Source of the DNA: Sphingobacterium phlebotomi
GTDB lineage: Bacteria; Bacteroidota; Bacteroidia; Sphingobacteriales; Sphingobacteriaceae
Assembly (NCBI RefSeq): GCF_008180195.1
Contig: NZ_VTAV01000009.1
Location: forward strand, 1-64,000
Length of the DNA: 64,000 bases
Direction: 5' to 3'
The notes beneath the pieces were generated by a model. The model made no database searches and was not told where the DNA came from. It saw only the letters and a program-made list of their open reading frames with translations. Made by a program: the position numbers and the translations under genes. Positions 17,507 through 24,666 of the stretch are shown piece after piece; positions within the stretch are counted from its first letter, which is position 1; every line of letters begins with the position of its first letter.

Positions 17507-18130
17507 ATGGATAAACCATACGTAATCGGTATTGCAGGCAGCAGCGGATCAGGTAAGACGTTCTTTCTAAGACGCTTTCTAGACCATTTTCAACCAGATC
17601 AGGTTACGCTTATTTCGCAAGACGATTATTATATCCCAGCGAACACCAAAACAAAAGAAGAAAATCGGTTATACAATTTTGACTTGCCCACCGCCATCAA
17701 TCGGAAATCTTTCTTCCACGATATAAAACAACTCTTCGACGGGCACACCGTTTATCGGCAAGAATATACATTCAATAACCCCGATATTATACCTAAAATG
17801 CTCGAAATTAAACCTGCTCCGATTCTTATTGTAGAAGGATTGTTTATTTTCCACTATGAGGAGGTTAACGAGCTATTGGATTATCGGATTTTTCTGGACG
17901 CAGAAGAATCAGTTGCACTGGAAAGGAGATTGCAACGAGACCTCATTGAAAGAGGATATGATCATGACGATGTTATGTACAAATGGATAAACCACGTCGT
18001 GCCAGCTTATGAACAGTATTTGGTTCCGTTTAAATCAATATGCGATTTGGTTATCATCAATAATACGAACGATCCAAAAATCATTGATGACGCCGCCCGT
18101 GAAATTTCGAGTGAGCTTAAACCTGCATAA
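17507..18130 (+). CDS. udk: Uridine kinase
   Basis: A 207-residue P-loop kinase that phosphorylates uridine/cytidine in pyrimidine salvage. It has the Walker A GSSGSGKT (11-18), the family block SQDDYYIP, the substrate region NFDLPTAINRKSF and the lid-side EGLFIFHYEEV. Length and order match bacterial Udk. A C-terminal YDHDDVMYKWINHVVPAYEQY is typical of the phosphoribulokinase/uridine kinase family. It is last in a run of three plus-strand genes. Confidence 0.92.
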   Translation: MDKPYVIGIAGSSGSGKTFFLRRFLDHFQPDQVTLISQDDYYIPANTKTKEENRLYNFDLPTAINRKSFFHDIKQLFDGHTVYRQEYTFNNPDIIPKMLEIKPAPILIVEGLFIFHYEEVNELLDYRIFLDAEESVALERRLQRDLIERGYDHDDVMYKWINHVVPAYEQYLVPFKSICDLVIINNTNDPKIIDDAAREISSELKPA

Positions 18131-18230
18131 ATTGCCATAAACAAAAGAATATAAACAATTTATGCAAGCTTTATTACCATTAAAGAACAGGTTATTCGAA
18201 TGGAAATTATTTAAATTCAATCTAAACAAT

Positions 18231-18238
18231 TATCTTTG
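18231..18238 (+). promoter_or_regulatory. Promoter -7 box of the Cys-rich mini-gene
   Basis: TATCTTTG matches TAnnTTTG exactly. Only 8 bases separate it from the ATG at 18247, so the transcript would start at or next to the start codon (leaderless or nearly so). No clear -33 TTG was found. Confidence 0.6.
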
Positions 18239-18246
18239 TACCCGAG

Positions 18247-18414
18247 ATGGAAAAGATAATAAATCCGTTATTTTATATAGAAGATGGGAATTCCTTTTTT
18301 GATGAAGTCAAAAAAGGAATAAACTGCAACCCTGATTTGGGATGCTGTGTCTTTAAAAAATGCTGTAAAAAATATAAGCGGGGCAAACGTTGCAAGAAAT
18401 GTCCTAAAGGCTAA
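18247..18414 (+). CDS. Small Cys/Lys-rich protein (55 aa), unknown function
   Basis: A 55-codon ORF (MEKIINPLFYIEDGNSFFDE, then a Cys/Lys-rich half). The C-terminal half holds eight Cys in the pattern C-x5-CC-x4-CC-x8-C-x2-C (GCCVFKKCCKKYKRGKRCKK) and many Lys/Arg, suggesting metal binding and possibly nucleic-acid contact. An exact Bacteroidota -7 box sits 8 bases upstream. It lies tail to tail with the MFS gene, 10 bases apart. Similar mini-proteins occur in related genomes as far as I recall, but no function is known to me. Codon use and the promoter support a real gene. Confidence 0.7.
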   Translation: MEKIINPLFYIEDGNSFFDEVKKGINCNPDLGCCVFKKCCKKYKRGKRCKKCPKG

Positions 18415-18423
18415 TTCTATGCC

Positions 18424-19647
18424 TTACTCTTCCATATAGTTTAAATCTTTATTGAAACTCTCTTCCAGCTTAGTCAAAGCAAAAATCGCAATAATAGATA
18501 ATAGTATCGTAACAGCCATTGCAGCGTGAAGTATACCTATCTTTGGCACTAACCAACCATATAGGAGTGTAGATGGAATCAACGCCCCCCGTACAAAATT
18601 TGGTGCGGTTGTTGCCACTGTAGCGCGGAGATTTGTACCAAACTGTTCGGCAGCAATGGTGACAAACGTAGCCCAATAACCGACACCAATCCCTAGTAAA
18701 AATGCCAGTAACAAAAACCTATTCTCTGATATCCCCATACTGGATAAGTACCACACCGAAAATAAGATAATGAGCACCTGACAGATAAAGACCACTTTTT
18801 TTCTTGATTTAAACCATTGCGCAAACAAGCCTGCAAAGACATCGCCCAATGAAATGCCAAGATAAGTAAACATCACTCCTTTACCTGCGCTCAAAGGTAC
18901 TTCGCTCTGCAAAGCACGCCCGATTTCGGGTGCTTGCGTAACCAAAACACCCACGACAAACCAAATGGGCAATCCAATACAAAGGCAATATAAATAGCGA
19001 AGGAAACGCTCCTTCTTGTTGAACAACATAAACAAGTTTCCTTTAACTGCTTTCTGATTGTCTTGCTTCTTAAACAATCCCGACTCAAACGTTCCGACAC
19101 GCAACAACAAAAGGCAAAGCCCCATGCCACCACCAACAAAATACGCTGTCCTCCAGTCAAACCATTCGGAAACATAGTAGGCTAAGATAGCACCCAACAC
19201 CCCCAACGCTGCGACAATCATGGTACCGTATCCGCGTTTTCCCTTATCCATGCTTTCGCTTACCAATGTAATCCCGGCGCCCAATTCTCCCGCAAGACCT
19301 ATACCCGCCACGAAACGAATCCACGCGTATGTATTTACATCTTGGACAAAGCCGTTGTATATATTAGCCAGTGAATATAGTACGATAGATCCGAAAAGTA
19401 CTTTCAGTCGTCCGAATTTGTCAGCAATAACACCCCAAATAATTCCACCAAGCAGTAATCCCGCCATTTGCATATTCAATACAAACTCCCCATCGGATCG
19501 CATTTGCTCGTCCGGAATACCAATATCTTTAAACGATTGTACCCGTACAATAGAAAAAATAATTAAATCATAAATATCCACAAAGTAACCGAGCGAAGCC
19601 ACCACGACCAATAGCCATACTTTACCAGGTTTAGGATTACTTTCCAT
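18424..19647 (-). CDS. MFS transporter
   Basis: A 407-residue inner-membrane transporter with 12 predicted helices. The loop 2-3 signature GVIADKFGRLKVLFGS and the helix-4/5 region RFVAGIGLAGELGAG identify the metabolite:H+ symporter-like (sugar-porter/organic-acid) branch. A second-half counterpart is ISLGDVFAGLFAQWFKSRKK. The substrate cannot be read from sequence. The start at 19647 gives a short N-terminal tail before helix 1. No co-directional partner is nearby. Confidence 0.88.
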   Translation of the reverse strand: MESNPKPGKVWLLVVVASLGYFVDIYDLIIFSIVRVQSFKDIGIPDEQMRSDGEFVLNMQMAGLLLGGIIWGVIADKFGRLKVLFGSIVLYSLANIYNGFVQDVNTYAWIRFVAGIGLAGELGAGITLVSESMDKGKRGYGTMIVAALGVLGAILAYYVSEWFDWRTAYFVGGGMGLCLLLLRVGTFESGLFKKQDNQKAVKGNLFMLFNKKERFLRYLYCLCIGLPIWFVVGVLVTQAPEIGRALQSEVPLSAGKGVMFTYLGISLGDVFAGLFAQWFKSRKKVVFICQVLIILFSVWYLSSMGISENRFLLLAFLLGIGVGYWATFVTIAAEQFGTNLRATVATTAPNFVRGALIPSTLLYGWLVPKIGILHAAMAVTILLSIIAIFALTKLEESFNKDLNYMEE

Positions 19648-19739
19648 AATAGTTTAACGTTGATGCAGACAATTTACAATCTTTTCCATTTATTACAAGA
19701 ATTAAACAATCATAATCCGCTAAAATATTAACGGAGTCC

Positions 19740-19747
19740 TATATTTG
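19740..19747 (+). promoter_or_regulatory. Promoter -7 box of the lipoprotein/SCO/cytochrome operon
   Basis: TATATTTG, an exact TAnnTTTG match, 33 bases upstream of the first start codon. A -33 TTG is not obvious. Confidence 0.55.
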
Positions 19748-19779
19748 TAACTTCGAACATCAATACTAAAAAAACGAAC

Positions 19780-20214
19780 ATGATGAAAAAGTTCACTTTA
19801 AGTGCTTTAGCATTGGCACTATTCCTAGCGAGCGCTTGCCAAAACAACGCACAAAACGAAGAAGCAAAGAAACTGGCAACCGAAGCCATCGAAATACATG
19901 ATGAGATCATGCCCCAGGTTTCAGCTTTTGACAAACATGACATTTTGATCGATTCTTTATTACAAAACCTTTCGATATTAAAAACGGTGGATGCAGACCT
20001 TGATACCGTAGAAACCCGGGAAAAGTTCCACACATTGAAAGCAAATTTGGAATCCGCGACAGATAAAATGATGGTTTGGATGAAAGAATATGTGGCAGAC
20101 AGTACAGATGTAGATTATCAAAAGGCTGAAGTGGAAAGCATTTCGGAGTTGAAAACGGAATTTGAACAAGTGAAGTATGAAGCGGAGAGTTTACTAGCTC
20201 CTTTTAAAAAGTAG
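19780..20214 (+). CDS. Small helical lipoprotein
   Basis: A 144-residue lipoprotein: lipobox LASAC (Cys at 21), followed by a mostly alpha-helical, acidic chain. Repeated hydrophobic spacing suggests a coiled coil or helical bundle (EEAKKLATEAIEIHDEIMPQ, LKANLESATDKMMVWMKEY). No known domain is recognised. It is first in a tight three-gene set, with 2 bases to SCO and then 8 bases to cytochrome c. A role in handling copper or heme proteins in the periplasm is a contextual guess only. Confidence 0.7.
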   Translation: MMKKFTLSALALALFLASACQNNAQNEEAKKLATEAIEIHDEIMPQVSAFDKHDILIDSLLQNLSILKTVDADLDTVETREKFHTLKANLESATDKMMVWMKEYVADSTDVDYQKAEVESISELKTEFEQVKYEAESLLAPFKK

Positions 20215-20216
20215 TC

Positions 20217-20861
20217 ATGAAACTTAATCTTACAACATGTCTCTGTGCAATTGCACTTTCTTCCGTTTTATTCGCCTGCTCGGGAACAGTCGAAAAGAAA
20301 TTACCTATTATCGGTGAACGTGCGACGGAAGAGCGGATCGTAGAGGGTAAAACTGTGGTGGATACAATTTATCATCAGATTCCTGCATTTACTTTTCTCA
20401 ATCAAGATAGCGTAGAAATCACGGACAAGGATTTCGACAACAAGGTTTATGTTGCAAATTTCTTTTTCACACACTGTCCAAGTATCTGCCCTACCATGCA
20501 GCGTAACTTGTTAAAAGTATATGAAAAATATAAAGATGATGAGCGGGTTGCTTTTTTATCCCACAGTATAGACTTTAAATATGATTCACCGAGTGTACTC
20601 AAATCTTATGCAGAAAAATTGGGTGTTACGAACGAACAATGGCAATTTGTAACGGGTGAAAAAAAGGATATTTACGGCATCGCTGATAAATATCTGGTTT
20701 ACACGAAAGAAGACGAGAATGCTCCGGGTGGATATGACCATCAAAGTTATCTGGTATTGGTTGATTCGCAGAAACATATCCGTGGTGCTTACGACGGAAC
20801 AAATGATGAACATGTAGCCCAACTCTTTAACGACTTGGAAATCCTATTGAAAGAACAATAG
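20217..20861 (+). CDS. SCO1/SenC family copper-binding lipoprotein
   Basis: A 214-residue thioredoxin-fold protein that in the family delivers copper to the CuA site of cytochrome oxidase or keeps its cysteines reduced. The copper motif is complete: Cys87 and Cys91 in THCPSICPTM, and His175 in GGYDHQSYLVLVD. The lipobox is at Cys21 (VLFAC). It is translationally coupled to the preceding lipoprotein, with a cytochrome c following. This supports a role in respiratory-chain assembly or periplasmic electron transfer. The partner oxidase is not in the window. Confidence 0.9.
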   Translation: MKLNLTTCLCAIALSSVLFACSGTVEKKLPIIGERATEERIVEGKTVVDTIYHQIPAFTFLNQDSVEITDKDFDNKVYVANFFFTHCPSICPTMQRNLLKVYEKYKDDERVAFLSHSIDFKYDSPSVLKSYAEKLGVTNEQWQFVTGEKKDIYGIADKYLVYTKEDENAPGGYDHQSYLVLVDSQKHIRGAYDGTNDEHVAQLFNDLEILLKEQ

Positions 20862-20869
20862 ATTAATAA

Positions 20870-21295
20870 ATGCGAAATACGATATTTTCATTGGCGGGAA
20901 TAAGCATACTTATCGGTATGCTTATTTTTGCTTGCCAACCCAATGTGAGTATCGAAACAGCACAATATGCTGTAAACGGCCAAAAACTTTACGTCACGCA
21001 TTGCAAAAGTTGCCATGGCGCGAAAGGCGAAGGATTAGGGATGCTCTATCCCCCATTGACCGACACGACATATTTGCTAAAACACAGAGACCAACTCGCG
21101 TGCATTGTTAGGAACGGCATGACAGGCCCTATTGAAGTTCATGGCAAAAGCTATGAAGGTGATATGCCTGCAAACCCCGAGTTGACCAATGTGGACATTG
21201 CGTACATATTGACCTACATCACTACCACATTCGGTAATAGTACAGAAACCTACACACAAGAAGAAGTAAAAAGAAGTCTTGCCGATTGTCAATAA
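20870..21295 (+). CDS. Membrane-anchored c-type cytochrome
   Basis: A 141-residue single-heme cytochrome c with heme-attachment motif CKSCH (45-49) and probable axial Met99 in GDMPANPELT. The N-terminal hydrophobic segment ends in a lipobox (LIFAC, Cys22), so it is probably a periplasmic lipoprotein. It is last in the operon with SCO, consistent with electron transfer to a copper oxidase or a soluble-domain donor. No terminator was found directly after it on this strand. The following gap holds a minus-strand candidate sRNA. Confidence 0.88.
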   Translation: MRNTIFSLAGISILIGMLIFACQPNVSIETAQYAVNGQKLYVTHCKSCHGAKGEGLGMLYPPLTDTTYLLKHRDQLACIVRNGMTGPIEVHGKSYEGDMPANPELTNVDIAYILTYITTTFGNSTETYTQEEVKRSLADCQ

Positions 21296-21341
21296 TTTAT
21301 TGCACTATAATTCGTATACATTCGGTTCTTTCCATCGATCC

Positions 21342-21413
21342 AAAAAAAGAAGGTTTCCAAACGGGGAGAATGGAAACCTTTCTAAACTAACCAATTATAA
21401 ACCTAAATTATGA
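21342..21413 (-). ncRNA. Candidate small RNA, copy 1 of a three-member family
   Basis: On the minus strand a promoter (TTG, 20 bases, TATATTTG) is followed within about 6 bases by the conserved 5' block TCATAATTTAGG, then TATAATTGGTTAG. The end is a terminator hairpin: arms AAGGTTTCCA / TGGAAACCTT (21371-21380 with 21350-21359), loop with CTCCCC, and a T7-containing tail (21348-21342). This is the best-formed of the three copies. The predicted length is about 72 nt. It lies antisense-free in the gap between the cytochrome and TetR genes. No ORF fits. Confidence 0.65.
21350..21380 (-). terminator. Intrinsic terminator of candidate sRNA copy 1
   Basis: 10-bp perfect stem with an 11-nt loop. 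Read on the minus strand it is followed by TTCTTTTTTT-like sequence. It may also help terminate the cytochrome operon from the opposite side. Confidence 0.75.
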
Positions 21414-21418
21414 TAGGA

Positions 21419-21449
21419 CAAATATAAGGTCGATTCAGCGATTGTGCAA
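21419..21449 (-). promoter_or_regulatory. Promoter of candidate sRNA copy 1
   Basis: Minus-strand TTG (21447-21449), 20-base spacer, TATATTTG (21419-21426). The same spacing and nearly the same -7 box precede copy 2. Confidence 0.65.
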
Positions 21450-21544
21450 ATAAAACAGTCCCAAAACCGAACATTTAACAAAAAATTAACATTAGTGTCA
21501 TTATTACACTAACCAAAGCTACTTATATAACAAATATTTGACAT

Positions 21545-21572
21545 TTGCGGTTCCATTTTTTTACTACATTTG
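21545..21572 (+). promoter_or_regulatory. Promoter of the TetR/RND efflux operon
   Basis: TTG (21545-21547), 17-base spacer, TACATTTG (21565-21572). The ATG at 21580 is 8 bases downstream, so the leader is almost absent. This places the real TetR start at 21580, not further upstream. Confidence 0.7.
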
Positions 21573-21579
21573 CACCCGA

Positions 21580-22155
21580 ATGAACGTTCAATTGCTAAAT
21601 AAGAAAGAGGCTATTTTTGAAAGCACGCTTAAGCTCATCAATGAGCATGGCTTTCATGGTACGCCGATGAGTCAGATTGCTGCTCACGCGAATGTGGCGA
21701 CAGGTACAATCTACCATTACTTCAGTTCCAAGGATGAATTGATTCTAGAGCTTTTTAAATATTGTCGAGAAAAAACGAATGAGCATATCTTCAACTTTAA
21801 TGAAGATTTATCCTATAAAGAGAGGTTCTTTTATATTTGGAACCGTTTGGTGGATTACTACGTGGCGCATAAAGAGACGTTTTGGTTTATCGAACAATTT
21901 TACTCATCGCCGTATTACGAGCTTATAAAACAGCGGAAGACTACCTACTATGGTGTCGACAAAATGCATTTATTTTTTGAAGAAGGTATAAAATCCGGTA
22001 TTATCCGAGATGTAAGCTTCTACACCTTGATATCTATTTACATCGGCTCAGCTACGTCCCATGTTAAAATGGTGACTTATGGCTTTTGTAAAATGCAGGC
22101 TAAAGGTCGTGAAGATTTAATTGAAATAATTTGGAATGGTGTTAAAAATCAATAA
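21580..22155 (+). CDS. TetR/AcrR family regulator
   Basis: A 191-residue repressor-type regulator. The HTH lies at about 20-50 (MSQIAAHANVATGTIYHYFS), followed by the usual KDELILELF linker helix. The C-terminal ligand domain is aromatic-rich (FYIWNRLVDYYVAHKETFWF). The start at 21580 is chosen because the promoter -7 box ends at 21572. It is followed after one base by a TolC gene and then the adaptor and RND pump. It very likely controls that efflux operon and itself, responding to a pump substrate. Confidence 0.9.
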   Translation: MNVQLLNKKEAIFESTLKLINEHGFHGTPMSQIAAHANVATGTIYHYFSSKDELILELFKYCREKTNEHIFNFNEDLSYKERFFYIWNRLVDYYVAHKETFWFIEQFYSSPYYELIKQRKTTYYGVDKMHLFFEEGIKSGIIRDVSFYTLISIYIGSATSHVKMVTYGFCKMQAKGREDLIEIIWNGVKNQ

Positions 22156-22156
22156 T

Positions 22157-23500
22157 ATGAAGTTCAAAAAAGTTGCTTTATCGTTGCTTCTTGCGTGCTC
22201 TATCGCGGGATCTACACAAGCACAATCTGTTAATAATAATGGGGAATCTGAAAAACTCAACAGCAATGCTACGCTGGACGAGCTCATTGACTATGCCCTA
22301 CGCAACAAAATTGAGTTAAGACAGGCACATATCGACCAAGAAATTGGAGAACGGCAAATTGCTTCGGCTTTATCAGGTTGGTTTCCGCAAATTAACGCTT
22401 CCGCTTCTCTGGTCCACAATATACAATTGCCCGCCATGGTGATCGGAGGCGAAACGATAAGAATGGGTCAAAACAATACCAGTACGGTAGGATTTCAAGC
22501 TGACCAGGCAATCCTTAGCCCGGAATTATTCCAAGCCTCCCGTGCTGCCAAATATATACGTCAGCAAAACAATCTAAATATAGAGGACACTAAAATCAAC
22601 ACAGTGGTGGATGTAAGTAAAGCCTATTACGATATACTTACTTCAGAAGAGACTATTAAAATCATTAACGAGAATATTGTCCGTCTAAAACGCCAATATA
22701 CGGAAGCCAATGCCCGCTATGAAACCGGATTGGTGGACAAAATAGATTACAAACGGGCGCAAATATCGTTGAACAATGTAAATGCACAATTAAAATCAGC
22801 CAACGAGGCTCGAAAATATAAATATGATTATCTAAAATCCCTTTTAAATATTCCTACAGCAGAAGATATTTCACTATCCTTTGTCAATCAGTCGTTGGAA
22901 TCTAATATTTTACTAGACACTTCAGAATTACTGCATATTGCCAACCGTGTAGAATACCAACAGTTGGAAACATTGCAAGAGATTCAGAAATTGAACACAC
23001 AATACCAAAAATGGAGTTTTATGCCTCGACTGGGTGCTTATGCCAACTATAATATGAACTACTTCGGCAACGAATTTAGTCAGTTATATAGAAACAACAT
23101 CCCGAGTTCATCTGTAGGTTTATCCTTATCTCTTCCGATCTTTACTGGGACAAAACGTATACAGGAAATCCGCAGATCGCAATTGGAAGAAGAAAGAATT
23201 GAGTGGGATTTGAAGAATCTGGAGAATATGATCAGTGCGGAATATTCTGCAGCCATGGCGAGCTATCGTTCCAATATGAACGAGTGGAGAAATGCGAAAG
23301 AAAACATGGATCTGTCCGAAGAGGTCTATAACACGATCAAGTTACAATATGATGCAGGGGTGAAAACCTATTTAGAGTTGATGACTGCCGAAAGCGATCT
23401 TCGAACAACACAATTAAATTACCTCAATGCTTTATATGCTGTTCTTTCCAGCAAGTTAGACATTCAAAAAGCGTTAGGTACAGTAGAAACAACACTATAA
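22157..23500 (+). CDS. TolC-family outer membrane efflux channel
   Basis: About 447 residues from MKFKKV, which directly precedes the signal peptide (LSLLLACSIAGSTQAQ). Two OEP repeats follow with long coiled-coil segments, such as INENIVRLKRQYTEANARYETG and its second-half equivalent EVYNTIKLQYDAGVKTYLEL. It forms the trimeric outer-membrane exit duct of a tripartite RND pump. It begins one base after the tetR stop. The ~40-base gap to the adaptor has no terminator. Confidence 0.92.
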   Translation: MKFKKVALSLLLACSIAGSTQAQSVNNNGESEKLNSNATLDELIDYALRNKIELRQAHIDQEIGERQIASALSGWFPQINASASLVHNIQLPAMVIGGETIRMGQNNTSTVGFQADQAILSPELFQASRAAKYIRQQNNLNIEDTKINTVVDVSKAYYDILTSEETIKIINENIVRLKRQYTEANARYETGLVDKIDYKRAQISLNNVNAQLKSANEARKYKYDYLKSLLNIPTAEDISLSFVNQSLESNILLDTSELLHIANRVEYQQLETLQEIQKLNTQYQKWSFMPRLGAYANYNMNYFGNEFSQLYRNNIPSSSVGLSLSLPIFTGTKRIQEIRRSQLEEERIEWDLKNLENMISAEYSAAMASYRSNMNEWRNAKENMDLSEEVYNTIKLQYDAGVKTYLELMTAESDLRTTQLNYLNALYAVLSSKLDIQKALGTVETTL

Positions 23501-23538
23501 AACAAACCTTATCATTCAACCACGAAATACACGAAAAC

Positions 23539-24663
23539 ATGAATAAGAACTATTTATTTTCTGCGCTAATTATAGGTTCGGCTTTGTTCTGGCAATCTTG
23601 CGGCTCCAAAGATGGAGCAAAGCAGCAACAAGGAGCGGCTCAGGGAGAACGCGCTGTCCCCGTGACGACAACGACTGTTGAGAAACAGATTGTTTCCGGT
23701 ATCAAAAATTACCCTGCTAGTGTTGTTCCCCTTCAAGAAGCTAATTTGTTGGCAGAAGTATCCGGCTATGTGACTAAAATATATGTAGCGGACGGTGCTA
23801 CCGTAAAACAAGGACAACCCTTGTATGAAATTGACCGCATCCGTTATCAAGCGTCAGTCGATCAAGCGAAAGCTAATTTGGAGATTGCGAAAGCAAATCT
23901 TCAACGTATCGAAAAAGATTTGACACGTTATCAAACCCTTGCGGAGCAAGATGCGATTGCAAAGCAGACTTTGGATTATGCTTTTACAGATGTAAATAAC
24001 CAAAAAGCACAAGTACAAGCGGCACAAGCGGCATTAACGACCGCGCAAACCAATTTGGATCGATCTATTATACGCGCCCCATTTAGCGGTGCTGTAGGAA
24101 TTTCGCAGGTACGTACGGGTGCATTGGTTTCTCCCGGCACAACACTTTTGAACACGATCAGTGCCATTGATCCTATTGCCGTGGAATTTCAAATCAGCGA
24201 GAGAGAGATTTCCGAATTTGCCGCTTATCAGTCAGGGCGATCCTCTACTGAAATCAGTGTCTCTTTACCGGATAGAAGCACTTATACACAAACGGGAAAA
24301 ATCGCGACCATGGATAGAGCGGTTGACCCGACTACCGGAAGATTGAAAGTACGTGCATCTTTTGCCAATCCGCAAAACGATTTACGTGCAGGCATGAATC
24401 TCACGATGAATGTAAAGAGTACCTCAGCTACGGAGCAACTGGTTATTCCATTTAAAGCGGTGCAGGATCAAATAGGTGTTTACAATGTATATGTGGTCAA
24501 TGATAGCAGTCAGGCGGAGATACGTCCTGTAGAACTCGGTTTAAAACTAGAAGACAAAGTAGTGGTAAACTCGGGTGTAGAAGTAGGAGACAGAATCGTT
24601 GTAGACGGCATTTTGAATGTACGGAGTGGAGCAAAAGTTGTTGAAAAAGAAGAAAGTAAATAA
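23539..24663 (+). CDS. RND efflux periplasmic adaptor (membrane fusion protein)
   Basis: A 374-residue lipoprotein (lipobox at Cys21, FWQSC). Domains in order: beta-barrel start, lipoyl half (VTKIYVADGATVKQGQPLYE), alpha-hairpin coiled coil with Gln/Ala-rich heptads (about 105-170), lipoyl half (RAPFSGAVGISQVRTGALV), beta-barrel and membrane-proximal domain. It bridges the AcrB-like pump and the TolC channel. The gene is 4 bases ahead of the pump gene. Confidence 0.93.
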   Translation: MNKNYLFSALIIGSALFWQSCGSKDGAKQQQGAAQGERAVPVTTTTVEKQIVSGIKNYPASVVPLQEANLLAEVSGYVTKIYVADGATVKQGQPLYEIDRIRYQASVDQAKANLEIAKANLQRIEKDLTRYQTLAEQDAIAKQTLDYAFTDVNNQKAQVQAAQAALTTAQTNLDRSIIRAPFSGAVGISQVRTGALVSPGTTLLNTISAIDPIAVEFQISEREISEFAAYQSGRSSTEISVSLPDRSTYTQTGKIATMDRAVDPTTGRLKVRASFANPQNDLRAGMNLTMNVKSTSATEQLVIPFKAVQDQIGVYNVYVVNDSSQAEIRPVELGLKLEDKVVVNSGVEVGDRIVVDGILNVRSGAKVVEKEESK

Positions 24664-24666
24664 GAA

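Noticed and set aside
21538-21579. Longer TetR reading frame from TTG 21538
   Set aside because: It would include the promoter itself (TTG-N17-TACATTTG). The ATG at 21580 fits TetR homologues.
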